NCBI GenBank assembly: GCA_946999385.1
Contig: CAMQCZ010000006.1
Span: 6,026-70,025 of the forward strand
Reading direction: 5' to 3'
DNA: 64,000 bases
Origin: an uncultured Lachnoanaerobaculum sp.
GTDB lineage: Bacteria > Bacillota > Clostridia > Lachnospirales > Lachnospiraceae
Shown here: positions 27,356-36,018 of the stretch, in pieces
Numbering within the stretch: the first letter of the stretch is position 1
How the letters are laid out: each line of letters begins with the position of its first letter
Translations under genes and position numbers: made by a program
Notes under the pieces: model-generated
Database searches by the model: none
What the model saw: only the letters and a program-made list of their open reading frames with translations
Told to the model about the DNA's origin: nothing

Positions 27356-27979
27356 TTAAGCTTTTTTCATATTTAAATATGCTTTTATAATCTCTATAAC
27401 TCCATCAATTCCTATTTCACTTGAATTTATACATAAGTCATAGCTTTTGGCACTGCTCCAATGCTTACTTGAATAATAATTATAATAGCTTGCTCTTCTT
27501 TTATCAGTTTTTATCATAATATCCCTAGCTTTATCCTTGCTAATATTTTGTGCCTGCATTATTCTTTTTATTTTATCATCTTCATTAGCCGTTATAAAAA
27601 CACTAATCACAGCTTTATCATCCTCAAGTGCATAATCAGCACATCTTCCAACAATAATACAATTTTCTTCTTTTGCCAATCTTTTTATAGTTTCAAATTG
27701 AGCAAGAAAAATCTTATGATTTATAGGCATATCCAAATAGCCACTTGAAGCATATCCCATAGAATAGCTATCCATAACTAATGAATATAAAAAACTTGAG
27801 CTTGGTCTTTCATCATGAGTTTTAAATAAATCCTCACATAAACCACTTTCCTTAGCCGCAAGTGTCAACAGTTCTTTGTCATAACACTTTACGCCAAGCT
27901 CTTTTGCAAGCATTGTTCCTATCAATTTACCACCACTTCCACATTCACGTCCAATAGTTACAACAAACCTTTTATTCAT
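27356..27979 (-). CDS. Cytidylate-kinase-like protein
   Basis: This 207-residue P-loop protein belongs to the cytidylate kinase-like family (Cmk2 type). Its loop is VTIGRECGSGGKLIGTMLAKEL near the N-terminus, with CIIVGRCADYAL and the lid-like RIMQAQNISKDKARDIMIKTDKRRASYY. The family is common in gut Clostridia as a second copy beside a true Cmk, and its substrate is not established. The longer frame begins at 28000, but ATG at 27979 has a perfect AGGAGGT site 5-7 nt upstream. It is the first gene of a unit with kdgK and dapA. Confidence 0.82.
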   Translation of the reverse strand: MNKRFVVTIGRECGSGGKLIGTMLAKELGVKCYDKELLTLAAKESGLCEDLFKTHDERPSSSFLYSLVMDSYSMGYASSGYLDMPINHKIFLAQFETIKRLAKEENCIIVGRCADYALEDDKAVISVFITANEDDKIKRIMQAQNISKDKARDIMIKTDKRRASYYNYYSSKHWSSAKSYDLCINSSEIGIDGVIEIIKAYLNMKKA

Positions 27980-28013
27980 ATGACACCTCCTATAATACAT
28001 TCTCTATTTGTCT

Positions 28014-28022
28014 ATTATATCA
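28014..28022 (-). promoter_or_regulatory. Extended -10 promoter for the cytidylate-kinase-like/kdgK/dapA unit
   Basis: TGATATAAT on the minus strand is a perfect TATAAT with an extended TG. The -35 region at the right distance is only weakly similar (TTTTAA). RNA would start near 28007, about 28 nt before the chosen ATG at 27979, and the AGGAGGT site lies in between. Confidence 0.5.
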
Positions 28023-28090
28023 AAAAAATAAGCTTTTTAAAATATCATTAACAGCTATTAAAATTTTTAAATTTTCCATTACTAAAAATC

Positions 28091-28999
28091 TTATACAAGC
28101 TTTTTTAAGATATTTTCAAAATATTCAGGTAATTTCGCTTTAAATTCCATATACTCCTTAGTCCTTGGATGTACAAAGCCTAAGCTGATAGCATGTAAGC
28201 ATTGACCTTGTAGCTTTAAATTACTTTTTTGATGAGAATATAACTCATCTCCTAAAAGAGGATGCCCTATACTTGCCATATGTACCCTTATTTGATGCGT
28301 CCTACCTGTTTCAAGTCTACAGCTTATATATGTATAAGAATTAAATCTTTGCAGGACCTCATAATGTGTTATGGCATTTCTACCCTTCTCATCTATAGCC
28401 ATCTTCTTTCTATCATTTTTACTTCTTGCAATAGACTTTTGTATCGTCCCTTTATCCTCCTTCAAATTTCCATAAACTATAGCCCTATATTCTCTGGTAA
28501 TACTATGTTCCTTCAATTGGCTCGCCAATGCTTCATGTGCTAAATCATTTTTACATACAAGTAATAGTCCGGTTGTATCCTTATCAATTCTATGTACTAT
28601 ACCGGGTCTTAATATACCATTAATTCCTGATAATTTATCCTTACAATGATACATCAAGGCATTAACCAAGGTATCATTATAATGCCCGGGTGCAGGGTGA
28701 ACCACCATATTTTTAGGTTTATTTATAACCAGTAAATCTTCATCCTCATATATGATATCAAGTGCAATATTTTGTTCGGATATATCAGGGCTAATATTAT
28801 CCGGTATTTCAAGCTTTATTTCATCATAGGGTCTTATTATATAGTTAGCTTTTATATAAAGTCCATTAACTGTAGCTTTTTTATCCTTTATTAATTTTTG
28901 TATATATGATCTGGATTTGTCTTTCATATTATTAGATAAAAATGTATCTATACGAATCAATTCCTCTTTATCACTTATATTAAAAGCTAAAATTTTCAT
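28091..28999 (-). CDS. RluA-family 23S rRNA pseudouridine synthase
   Basis: This 302-residue cytoplasmic enzyme isomerises uridine to pseudouridine in rRNA. An S4 RNA-binding domain (about 15-75, SYIQKLIKDKKATVNG) precedes the catalytic domain with HRIDKDTTGLLLVCKN, which contains the catalytic aspartate, and ETGRTHQIRVHMASIGHPLLGD. It resembles RluD (YlyB in Bacillus), which lies next to lspA in many Firmicutes, as here. The exact target uridine cannot be read from the sequence. The gene ends the division-cluster operon, 23 nt after lspA. Confidence 0.92.
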   Translation of the reverse strand: MKILAFNISDKEELIRIDTFLSNNMKDKSRSYIQKLIKDKKATVNGLYIKANYIIRPYDEIKLEIPDNISPDISEQNIALDIIYEDEDLLVINKPKNMVVHPAPGHYNDTLVNALMYHCKDKLSGINGILRPGIVHRIDKDTTGLLLVCKNDLAHEALASQLKEHSITREYRAIVYGNLKEDKGTIQKSIARSKNDRKKMAIDEKGRNAITHYEVLQRFNSYTYISCRLETGRTHQIRVHMASIGHPLLGDELYSHQKSNLKLQGQCLHAISLGFVHPRTKEYMEFKAKLPEYFENILKKLV

Positions 29000-29022
29000 C
29001 TTTTATAATATTTCCCCTCGCT

Positions 29023-29529
29023 CTATTTCCAAAAAATATTCTTACTAAACTTGTCAATTTCATCCTCTTTATAAAAAAATAAAAGTAAATAAGCTAAAAA
29101 AGCTACTGATAAGCTGACATAAATATCGGCAACATTAAATATAGGAAAATTTATAGGCTTAAAATATATAAAATCTATTACATATCCCCTGAAAATTCTG
29201 TCAATAATATTTCCTAATGCCCCTGCAAAAGTAAAACACAGGCTAAAAAATAATGGCAACATACGCTTTTTATCAGACATAATATATATATATCTTATAA
29301 TAATATATGCAACAACAAAAACAATAATATAAAAAAGCCAAATTGCCCCCTGTAAAATTCCGAAAGCCGCACCTCTGTTCTCAGAATAAACAAATTCTAA
29401 AATATTTTTAATCAATGGATAATCCTTATATAATAAATTTTGTAAGGCTAAAAATTTTGTAAATTGATCAATTCCAATAGCTAAAAATTGTATAATAATA
29501 AAATATATAAATCTTTTTTTTCTAATCAT
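29023..29529 (-). CDS. lspA: Lipoprotein signal peptidase (signal peptidase II)
   Basis: This 168-residue membrane protease removes signal peptides from lipoproteins. Four transmembrane helices are visible. The two catalytic aspartates stand in GALGNIIDRIFRGYVIDFIYF and FPIFNVADIYVSLSVAF. The start codon overlaps the end of aroB by 8 nt. The placement before an rluD-like gene is the classic lspA-ylyB order. A likely client in this window is the solute-binding lipoprotein at 55094-56425. Confidence 0.95.
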   Translation of the reverse strand: MIRKKRFIYFIIIQFLAIGIDQFTKFLALQNLLYKDYPLIKNILEFVYSENRGAAFGILQGAIWLFYIIVFVVAYIIIRYIYIMSDKKRMLPLFFSLCFTFAGALGNIIDRIFRGYVIDFIYFKPINFPIFNVADIYVSLSVAFLAYLLLFFYKEDEIDKFSKNIFWK

Positions 29530-30607
29530 TTTCTATACTCCTCAAGGCCTTCTCCATATCACTTATTCCTACGCTTCTATCAATAATAGCATGGCCTATA
29601 GATTTTAACAAAATAAACTTTATTTTCCCTGCCGTCATTTTTTTATCATTTTTAGTATATTCCAATATTTTTTTATTATCACTAAACTCTAATGAAGTAC
29701 TTAGCCCAAAATATCTAAACAAATCCTTCAAGCTTATAATTTCATCATTATTTATATAAGCCTTTTCTTTAGATATCTCCATAGCACAAAGACTCCCAAG
29801 TGCTACACAAGCACCATGTGAAAGCTCAAAATTCATATATTTTTCTATAGCATGTCCTAAGGTATGCCCAAAGTTTAAATGTGAGCGAATATTCTCTTCT
29901 TTAAAATCCAATTCTACAACCTCTTTTTTAATTTCGTCAGACCTTAAAGCTATATACTCCAAGTTTTCTAAATTTCTATTTTTTATCTCTTTTTTATTTA
30001 ATATTAGATATTCATAAAATTTTTTATCTCTTATAAGTCCGTATTTTATTACTTCTGCCATTCCTGAAGCATATTGCACAGAATCAAGGGTCAAAATAGT
30101 GGAAATATTTATATATACCAGACGTGGCATATAAAAAGCTCCTATCATATTTTTATATCCATTAAAATCAAGCCCTGTCTTTCCACCTATACTTGAATCA
30201 ACTATAGAAAGCAAGGTTGTCGGAATCTGAATAAAATCTATGCCTCTTAAAAATGTAGCAGCCGCATATCCACATAAATCGCCTACAACACCTCCACCTA
30301 AAGCAATTAAAAAATCTCTTCTATCAAATTCTTTTTCTATTAAAAACTTATATAATTCACTTACCACATTAAGGCTCTTACTTTGCTCACCGGCCTTAAA
30401 AACAAAGGTATATAATTTTTCGCAAAAATTACATTGAGACTTTAATGCTTCTAAATACAATCTTTCTACATTAGTATCCGTAACTACGCATATTTTTGAA
30501 AAGTCGGGTACTATATTTTCTAATTCCTTTCGTAAATTATCAAAGCTTTTTTCTATTATAATATTATAAGCAAATTTTCCCTCACTATTTATATCTAATT
30601 TCAACAA
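29522..30607 (-). CDS. aroB: 3-dehydroquinate synthase
   Basis: This 361-residue NAD-dependent enzyme makes 3-dehydroquinate from DAHP in the shikimate pathway. It carries ALGGGVVGDLCGYAAATFLRGI for NAD binding, IPTTLLSIVDSSIGGKTG with active-site lysines, and metal ligands in the NFGHTLGHAIE segment. I place the start at TTG 30607 because an AGGAGGG site (30616-30622) lies 8 nt upstream. A longer frame begins with TTG at 30637, inside the ylmH gene and without a matching site. Its presence between ylmH and lspA is unusual; shikimate genes normally cluster together. Confidence 0.9.
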   Translation of the reverse strand: MLKLDINSEGKFAYNIIIEKSFDNLRKELENIVPDFSKICVVTDTNVERLYLEALKSQCNFCEKLYTFVFKAGEQSKSLNVVSELYKFLIEKEFDRRDFLIALGGGVVGDLCGYAAATFLRGIDFIQIPTTLLSIVDSSIGGKTGLDFNGYKNMIGAFYMPRLVYINISTILTLDSVQYASGMAEVIKYGLIRDKKFYEYLILNKKEIKNRNLENLEYIALRSDEIKKEVVELDFKEENIRSHLNFGHTLGHAIEKYMNFELSHGACVALGSLCAMEISKEKAYINNDEIISLKDLFRYFGLSTSLEFSDNKKILEYTKNDKKMTAGKIKFILLKSIGHAIIDRSVGISDMEKALRSIEND

Positions 30608-30620
30608 GACAATAACCCTC

Positions 30621-31379
30621 CTATGTAAAAATTGCAATTTTAGTTAATAAACGTCCTTTTCCGGTCTTTCTTTCCACATTTATAAACTTAAATCTACCAA
30701 AACCCCTAACACTAATAATATCATTTTCTTTTAAATTATAAGAATGATTTGTGCTTTGTTTTCCATTAATAAATACTAAGCCTGAGCTTATCAGTCTTGC
30801 TACGATACTTCTTGATTTATTAAAGATAGCGGCTATACATACATCAAGCCGAATTGAATTGATATTTATATAAATCTCCTTTGAATTATTTATGTATACC
30901 AGCTTTTCTATATCATAATCTTCTATCTTTATCTTTGTTTTTTTTACAAACTCCAAATTTTCTTTGATTATTTTTTCAATTCTTTTAATAATAATTATAT
31001 AAGCAATATTATCGTGTATAATAATATCTCCTATATTATTTCTCTCAATCCCCAAATTTAAAATAGCACCAAGAAAATCCCTATGAGCTAATTCTTGTGA
31101 AAATTTATCATTTAAGGGCTTTATTTTCAAAATTGAAAGCATTTTAAAATCAAATTTTTCCTGATAATACGGAATAAAGCAAACAATTTTTCTTTCTGCT
31201 AAATCATATCCACCAAAGCTTGTATATTTTATATTTGGCAGGCTATCTATAATAGAATGAAAGACTGTTTGCTCATATAAATTTAAAAATAATGTATTTG
31301 TAGAAACTTCTCTAAAATAACAATTACCGGCTAATTCCAAAATTCTATTCTTTAAATTTTTTTCGTCCTTATTGTCCAT
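30621..31379 (-). CDS. ylmH: YlmH-type S4 RNA-binding protein
   Basis: This 252-residue cytoplasmic protein ends in an S4 domain (about 175-240, INSIRLDVCIAAIFNKSRSIVARLISSGLVFINGKQ). A two-part N-terminal region, typical of YlmH, precedes it. The family binds RNA or ribosomal particles and sits next to sepF in the Gram-positive division cluster. It follows sepF by 2 nt. The function in division is not established; some family members act on stalled large subunits. Confidence 0.88.
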   Translation of the reverse strand: MDNKDEKNLKNRILELAGNCYFREVSTNTLFLNLYEQTVFHSIIDSLPNIKYTSFGGYDLAERKIVCFIPYYQEKFDFKMLSILKIKPLNDKFSQELAHRDFLGAILNLGIERNNIGDIIIHDNIAYIIIIKRIEKIIKENLEFVKKTKIKIEDYDIEKLVYINNSKEIYININSIRLDVCIAAIFNKSRSIVARLISSGLVFINGKQSTNHSYNLKENDIISVRGFGRFKFINVERKTGKGRLLTKIAIFT

Positions 31380-31381
31380 AT

Positions 31382-31855
31382 CTAAACTTTAAATGTAAAT
31401 CCTTGAGTTTCATAAGCATTATTGAGAACATCGGCAAATTCTCCACTAAGCTCTACTGATTCAGGTGTAGCAACAACAATATAATTAGATATTTTTTGTA
31501 AATTCCCTCTAATACTATATGTAGAACCTGAAACAAAATCAATTATTCTTCTTGAAATATCCCCATGAATCCCTTCCATATTTATTACAACAACCTTACC
31601 TTCAAGTAAAGGATTACATATATTTATCACGTCATCAAAGCAGTTAGGTTTTATAGCAACTAATTTCATTCCATTTCTATTTTGTCCGCCTGATCTTTGC
31701 TTAAAAGAAATACGTGATTTCTCCTGTGCAAAATTCGGATATCTTTGATAATTTTCCTGTTTATCATCAAGCTCCTCATGCTCATCATTTTCATCATATT
31801 CATCATTTTCATTACCAAATCTTAATTTGTTAATAAAATTATCTATTAATCCCAT
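31382..31855 (-). CDS. sepF: Cell division protein SepF
   Basis: This 157-residue protein anchors FtsZ to the membrane and helps septum assembly. An N-terminal amphipathic helix (MGLIDNFINKLRFG) for membrane binding is followed by a variable acidic linker with many D/E, then the conserved core (about 65-150) with NCFDDVINICNPLLEGKVVV and DISRRIIDFVSGSTYSI. It is 10 nt from yggS and 2 nt from ylmH, the ylm-cluster order. ftsZ and divIVA are not in the window. Confidence 0.95.
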   Translation of the reverse strand: MGLIDNFINKLRFGNENDEYDENDEHEELDDKQENYQRYPNFAQEKSRISFKQRSGGQNRNGMKLVAIKPNCFDDVINICNPLLEGKVVVINMEGIHGDISRRIIDFVSGSTYSIRGNLQKISNYIVVATPESVELSGEFADVLNNAYETQGFTFKV

Positions 31856-31865
31856 TGTGTAACTC

Positions 31866-32546
31866 CTATCTATTACCGAAAATAAAGCTACCCACTCTAA
31901 TGAATGTAGCTCCTTCTTCTATAGCCACCAAAAAATCTCTCGACATTCCCATTGATAACTCTCGTATTTCAATATTATTAATGTTTTTCTTATTTATGTC
32001 AAGTGATATTTTTTTCATTTCTTTGAATATTTCTCTATTTTTATTTGCATCATCTACCAAGGGGGCAACTGTCATAAGTCCAAGTATTTTTATATTTTTT
32101 AATTCTTCAAGCTCATATAGATTATTATATAATTCTTCTTTTTTAAATCCGAATTTACTCTCTTCATTTGCTATATTTAATTCTAAAAAAATTTCAGCTA
32201 TAATTCCCTTCTTTTTTGCTTCCTTATCTATTACCTTTGCCAATTTTAAACTGTCAACCGAATGTATATATTTTACTTTATCAATAATATATTTCACCTT
32301 ATTACTTTGCAAATGCCCTATCATATGCCAATTTATATCATTAGGAAGCTTGTCATACTTTTCTAAAATTTCCTGAACTCTATTTTCACCAAATTCTCTT
32401 ATACCATAATCATAGGCTTCCTTAATAAGCTCTACAGGCTTTGTTTTACTAACTGCTATAAGCTTACAGCTTTCTTTATCTATATTATAAGTATTACATA
32501 TTTCATTTATTTTATTAAAAATAGCATCTAAATTTTCTTTTATCAT
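31866..32546 (-). CDS. yggS: YggS-family PLP-binding protein
   Basis: This 226-residue alanine-racemase-fold protein binds PLP through the lysine in SCKLIAVSKTKPVELI. It also has EFGENRVQEILEKYD, NWHMIGHLQSNKVKYI and a phosphate-binding C-terminal RELSMGMSRDFLVAIEEGATFIRVGS segment. The family keeps PLP and amino-acid balance (YlmE in Bacillus). The open frame extends to 32600, but the ATG at 32546 gives the usual family length and lies 10 nt after the stop of the HlyD-like gene, so it is preferred; its site AGGGGT is moderate. Confidence 0.93.
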   Translation of the reverse strand: MIKENLDAIFNKINEICNTYNIDKESCKLIAVSKTKPVELIKEAYDYGIREFGENRVQEILEKYDKLPNDINWHMIGHLQSNKVKYIIDKVKYIHSVDSLKLAKVIDKEAKKKGIIAEIFLELNIANEESKFGFKKEELYNNLYELEELKNIKILGLMTVAPLVDDANKNREIFKEMKKISLDINKKNINNIEIRELSMGMSRDFLVAIEEGATFIRVGSFIFGNR

Positions 32547-32556
32547 CTTATTACCC

Positions 32557-33942
32557 CTATTGATATATAAAATCTTTTTCATTATATCTTTTCGGATCAA
32601 CTAAAATATGGTCATAAGCACTCAAGCCATAATCCGTTTCTTTTGATATTGTATAATATTCTTCATTATCAGCCAAAATTTCTATATATTTAAAAATAGC
32701 ATATCCTTTATTTATATTATATACTCCCTTTAAGCTTGCTTTTTCTCCTATTTTATATTTATCATTAGTTTTAATTGATACTATAGTATCCCCTTCCTTC
32801 AAAGCAGATTCTTTATCTGTACTTATATAATATTTGTCATCAATTATAGCATAAATATCAACAAGTACGAATTGTATACTTTCCTTATTATCTATATAAG
32901 TCTCCTTATTAAATCCCAAGCTGTTGGTGCTGCCACCACGACTTATAAAGTCCTTAGGAATAGTGAAAAATTCTTTTTCTATAACTGCTTTTTCAGGTAT
33001 TTTTAAACCTGTTGCATTTTTACTTTCTATTTCAAAATCTATATATCTGTCTGAAATAAAATTAATAACATAGCTATCAAAATCTAACTTTGCATACTTA
33101 TTGCCATTCTTATCAGAAAAAGTTGAATATTTTGCTTTCAGCTCTAAATTTTTACTCAAAAATTTTATTTTCAATATATTTTTATCTTCATATTCTTTAA
33201 GCTCGTTGTCATCTATAGGAAATATAATAGACCAGTTTTCATCTGTTATAGTCTTATAAATAGGTTTATTCTCGTCTATTCTATCTCCTGTCTTTATATA
33301 TTGACTCTTATATTTACTCTTATCAAATATATCCTTACTTATATTATCCTGATTGAGTGTTTCCATACCATCCAACTTAAATGAAACTATCCCTAAATCC
33401 TGTGCCTTAAATCTTGTATATTGTATATTTTTATCCTTTAATTTTTCTTCGAGTGTTTCATAAGAGGCTATATTTGTATATTCAAGCAAAGATAATTTAA
33501 GCATATCCTTACTGTCATAAACCTTTATAAAATTATTATCATCATAGCTTGTAGAAAATAAGGACAACTCATTTTTCACTTTTTTTAAATCGGCTTCACT
33601 TATAGCCAAATCATCAAGCTTATTATCTTTTATAAACTTCGTTAAAGAACCGTTCCCATCAATAGCACATATGTCTTGATCGACACTTACATGCCTTGAC
33701 TCTCTTACAAAAAAATTTATGTTTCCGGCAATATTTGTATTTGTTACCTTTTCATTTCTTAATATAATCCCCGTATGCTTTGTATCCTTTACTATAGAGC
33801 CGGGAACAACTTCATAAAAACCCACCTTAGGTCTGAACATAGATAATATTATTATATATGCCATATATAATAATATTAAAATAAAGAGCTTTTTAGCTAT
33901 TCCTGATTTTTTTCTTCTTTTTATTTTTTTATTTTTTTGCAT
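32557..33942 (-). CDS. HlyD-like membrane protein of the division cluster
   Basis: This 461-residue protein has a basic N-terminus, one transmembrane segment (about 18-38), and a long extracellular region with the biotinyl/HlyD-like hairpin of membrane-fusion proteins (RNEKVTNTNIAGNINFFVRESRHVSVDQ), followed by mixed beta domains. Clostridia often carry such a protein directly upstream of yggS-sepF. No transporter partner is encoded here, so efflux is doubtful and a role in the envelope or division is likelier. It is the first gene of its operon and has its own promoter (33984-34012). The ribosome-binding site is weak. Confidence 0.8.
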   Translation of the reverse strand: MQKNKKIKRRKKSGIAKKLFILILLYMAYIIILSMFRPKVGFYEVVPGSIVKDTKHTGIILRNEKVTNTNIAGNINFFVRESRHVSVDQDICAIDGNGSLTKFIKDNKLDDLAISEADLKKVKNELSLFSTSYDDNNFIKVYDSKDMLKLSLLEYTNIASYETLEEKLKDKNIQYTRFKAQDLGIVSFKLDGMETLNQDNISKDIFDKSKYKSQYIKTGDRIDENKPIYKTITDENWSIIFPIDDNELKEYEDKNILKIKFLSKNLELKAKYSTFSDKNGNKYAKLDFDSYVINFISDRYIDFEIESKNATGLKIPEKAVIEKEFFTIPKDFISRGGSTNSLGFNKETYIDNKESIQFVLVDIYAIIDDKYYISTDKESALKEGDTIVSIKTNDKYKIGEKASLKGVYNINKGYAIFKYIEILADNEEYYTISKETDYGLSAYDHILVDPKRYNEKDFIYQ

Positions 33943-33983
33943 TTATATTAAAATTTACCTTTATACTTATTTAAAATATATTA

Positions 33984-34012
33984 ATTATATCCTATCTTAA
34001 GTTCTATATCAA
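33984..34012 (-). promoter_or_regulatory. Promoter of the HlyD-like/yggS/sepF/ylmH/aroB/lspA operon
   Basis: On the minus strand TTGATA (34007-34012), 17 nt and TATAAT (33984-33989) form a near-consensus promoter just beyond the long-operon terminator at 34021-34094. RNA would start near 33977, giving a leader of about 35 nt. Confidence 0.7.
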
Positions 34013-34020
34013 TAAAAAGC

Positions 34021-34094
34021 AAAAAAATTGACTTCCTGACAAATCACTAAAACAAAGCTCAATATTTTACCTTAGTAATTTATCAGGAAGTCAA
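34021..34094 (-). terminator. Strong terminator of the miaB-to-P-loop operon
   Basis: Arms of 23 nt (34028-34050 and 34072-34094) match except at two positions. At both, the minus-strand RNA forms G-U pairs while the plus-strand RNA would have C-A mismatches, so the structure has been kept for the minus transcript. Seven T follow on the minus strand (34021-34027). It closes the unit ending with the P-loop gene at 34117. Confidence 0.85.
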
Positions 34095-34116
34095 ACATTA
34101 ATTTAATTTTTATATT

Positions 34117-34536
34117 TTATAAAGAAACTATTATATTCTTTTTAGCATTTTCAGATAAATCTTTTTCATTTGCTGAAATACTCATAACAAAATTTATATT
34201 ATATTTTTCTCCTATTTTTTCCAATATATCTATAACAGCTGTAATATCTTTAGCTTCAAGGTTGGCAAGCTTCAAAAAACTGTCTAAAAAAACATATTCA
34301 AGGTCATGATTAGAAGATACAAGTCCCATTATAAAGCCTATAAAACCATCTGCACTTACAAATGGATAATCGCAGACATTAATAAGTCTAATTTTATTAT
34401 TCAATTCATACATATGCTTTGAGCTTTTATCAAGATATATAACATCTCCAACAGCTTCTTTTATTACCATATTTGCTTTTTCAAGTAAATATTTTGTCTT
34501 TCCTTTTCCTCTTTCGCCACAAATAACACTTAACAT
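34117..34536 (-). CDS. Small P-loop protein of unknown function
   Basis: This 139-residue cytoplasmic protein is a minimal P-loop NTPase candidate: Walker A GERGKGKT close to the N-terminus (residues about 7-14) and a Walker-B-like strand LEYVFLDSFLK near residue 80. I see no further family marker. A longer frame begins at 34614, but an AAGGAGG site with about 7-nt spacing fits ATG 34536 and the upstream extension has none. It is last in the long operon, 80 nt after the carboxypeptidase gene and directly before the strong terminator. Function unknown. Confidence 0.75.
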   Translation of the reverse strand: MLSVICGERGKGKTKYLLEKANMVIKEAVGDVIYLDKSSKHMYELNNKIRLINVCDYPFVSADGFIGFIMGLVSSNHDLEYVFLDSFLKLANLEAKDITAVIDILEKIGEKYNINFVMSISANEKDLSENAKKNIIVSL

Positions 34537-34616
34537 ATTTTTGCCCTCCTTGAAAATTATATCAATATTAAGTTTTAATGTATCTATTTTACAATATTTA
34601 TGTATTTTTTTCAATA

Positions 34617-35627
34617 TTATTTATCGACTTTATCAAGTAATTTATTCATATTTTGATACAATGAAATTTTATTTTCAGCCTTTAAAATTATACTGATATA
34701 TTCATCCTTATTTTCCTTATTTCTTGTCCCCAAAACCAGACAAGAGCCTGCCGCCTTGGTTGTACCTGTCTTAGCTCCTATAATTTCTAAATTATCCAAG
34801 AGCTTAGCTTTTCCTAATAAATATTGATTACTATTATCCCAATGATTTATGAATTTTGAACCGTCTGCTAAAAAATATGTAGGCTCATAAGCCACTGTTG
34901 TAGTAATTTCTCTAAAAATATCATATTTTAAGCATTCATGCATTATTAAATATAAATCATATGCACTGGTATAGTGTTCACTATCTGTAAGACCATTTGC
35001 ATTTTTAAAATTTGTATCACTTGCATAAATTTTTTTTGCTTCATCATTCATTAAATCTGCAAATTTTTCTATAGAGCCTGAAATATGAATAGCTATTGCA
35101 TTTGCCGCATCATTACCTGAAGGTAATAAAAGTCCATACAAAAGCTGCTTTATAGTCAATGTGTCTTTAGGTTTGATATTTGCCATACTTGAACCTACTT
35201 CATTTATCAAAACCTCATTTCCGACTGTAACCTTATCATCTAAATCAGCATATTTTAAAGCTATTAAAGCCGTCATCAATTTAGTTGTACTTGCAGGATA
35301 CATCCTTTTAAAAGGATTTTGACAATAAATTACCTCTTTATTATTATTTGAAGCTAATATACAAGAGCCTGCTTGAATTTCAGCCTTAGTTTCATTATTT
35401 TCACAAATAGCAATATTTTTAGCGTATGGCTCTAATTCATTTATTGCTACATCATCTTCACAAAATTCAAAAAAATATTTGTCGAATTTAAAATTTATAT
35501 TTTGCTTTCTATATAAAAATATAAGTAAAAAAACAGATATAAGTACAAATAATATTATAAATTTTAATTTATATCTGTTTTTTCTTCTTCTTGAATATTT
35601 TTTTATCTTAGTATCTTCTATATACAT
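34617..35627 (-). CDS. D-alanyl-D-alanine carboxypeptidase
   Basis: This penicillin-binding protein of about 336 residues (DacA/DacF type) trims the stem peptides of peptidoglycan outside the membrane. One N-terminal transmembrane segment (about 22-40) is followed by the catalytic motifs ASTTKLMTA (SxxK), PSGNDAANA (SxN) and GAKTGTTKAAG (KTG). Its start overlaps the end of mgsA. I chose ATG 35627; a GTG at 35648 is also in frame and neither has a strong ribosome-binding site, so translation may be coupled to mgsA. It stands with mreCD, mrdA and rodA. Confidence 0.88.
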   Translation of the reverse strand: MYIEDTKIKKYSRRRKNRYKLKFIILFVLISVFLLIFLYRKQNINFKFDKYFFEFCEDDVAINELEPYAKNIAICENNETKAEIQAGSCILASNNNKEVIYCQNPFKRMYPASTTKLMTALIALKYADLDDKVTVGNEVLINEVGSSMANIKPKDTLTIKQLLYGLLLPSGNDAANAIAIHISGSIEKFADLMNDEAKKIYASDTNFKNANGLTDSEHYTSAYDLYLIMHECLKYDIFREITTTVAYEPTYFLADGSKFINHWDNSNQYLLGKAKLLDNLEIIGAKTGTTKAAGSCLVLGTRNKENKDEYISIILKAENKISLYQNMNKLLDKVDK

Positions 35628-36009
35628 CTCTAAATTCAAAATCCCCACGTTCCATAGCTTTTATAAGTAATTCTGCACTGGCTAAATTAGTAGCAAGAGG
35701 TATATTATGCGTATCACAAAGCTTTACAACATTATTAACATCAGGCTCATGTGATTTTGATGTTAAAGGATCTCTTAAAAAAATGACTAAATCTATATCA
35801 TTATTTTCAATTTGTGCTCCTAATTGTTGCTCTCCACCAAGATGACCTGCCAAATATTTATGCACAGTTAAATTTGTTACTTCTTCTATAAGTCTTCCTG
35901 TAGTTCCTGTAGCATATAAATCATGCTTTGATAAAACACCTCTATATGCAATACAGAAATTCTGCATCAACTTCTTTTTAGCATCATGTGCAATCAATCC
36001 TATGTTCAT
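35608..36009 (-). CDS. mgsA: Methylglyoxal synthase
   Basis: This 133-residue enzyme turns dihydroxyacetone phosphate into methylglyoxal and phosphate, a bypass when phosphate runs low. It has the start NIGLIAHDAKKKLMQNF, the phosphate-binding ATGTTGRLIEE, the catalytic aspartate region DLVIFLRDPLT and GGEQQLGAQI. The length is slightly short but complete. It follows rodA by 9 nt; the rodA-mgsA pair is common in Clostridia although the metabolic link is not understood. Confidence 0.96.
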   Translation of the reverse strand: MNIGLIAHDAKKKLMQNFCIAYRGVLSKHDLYATGTTGRLIEEVTNLTVHKYLAGHLGGEQQLGAQIENNDIDLVIFLRDPLTSKSHEPDVNNVVKLCDTHNIPLATNLASAELLIKAMERGDFEFRDVYRRY

Positions 36010-36018
36010 AATTCCTCC

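Noticed and set aside
31855..32376. 173-codon ORF antisense to yggS
   Set aside because: Low-complexity S/F/L-rich translation opposite a well-supported enzyme gene, with no start signals.
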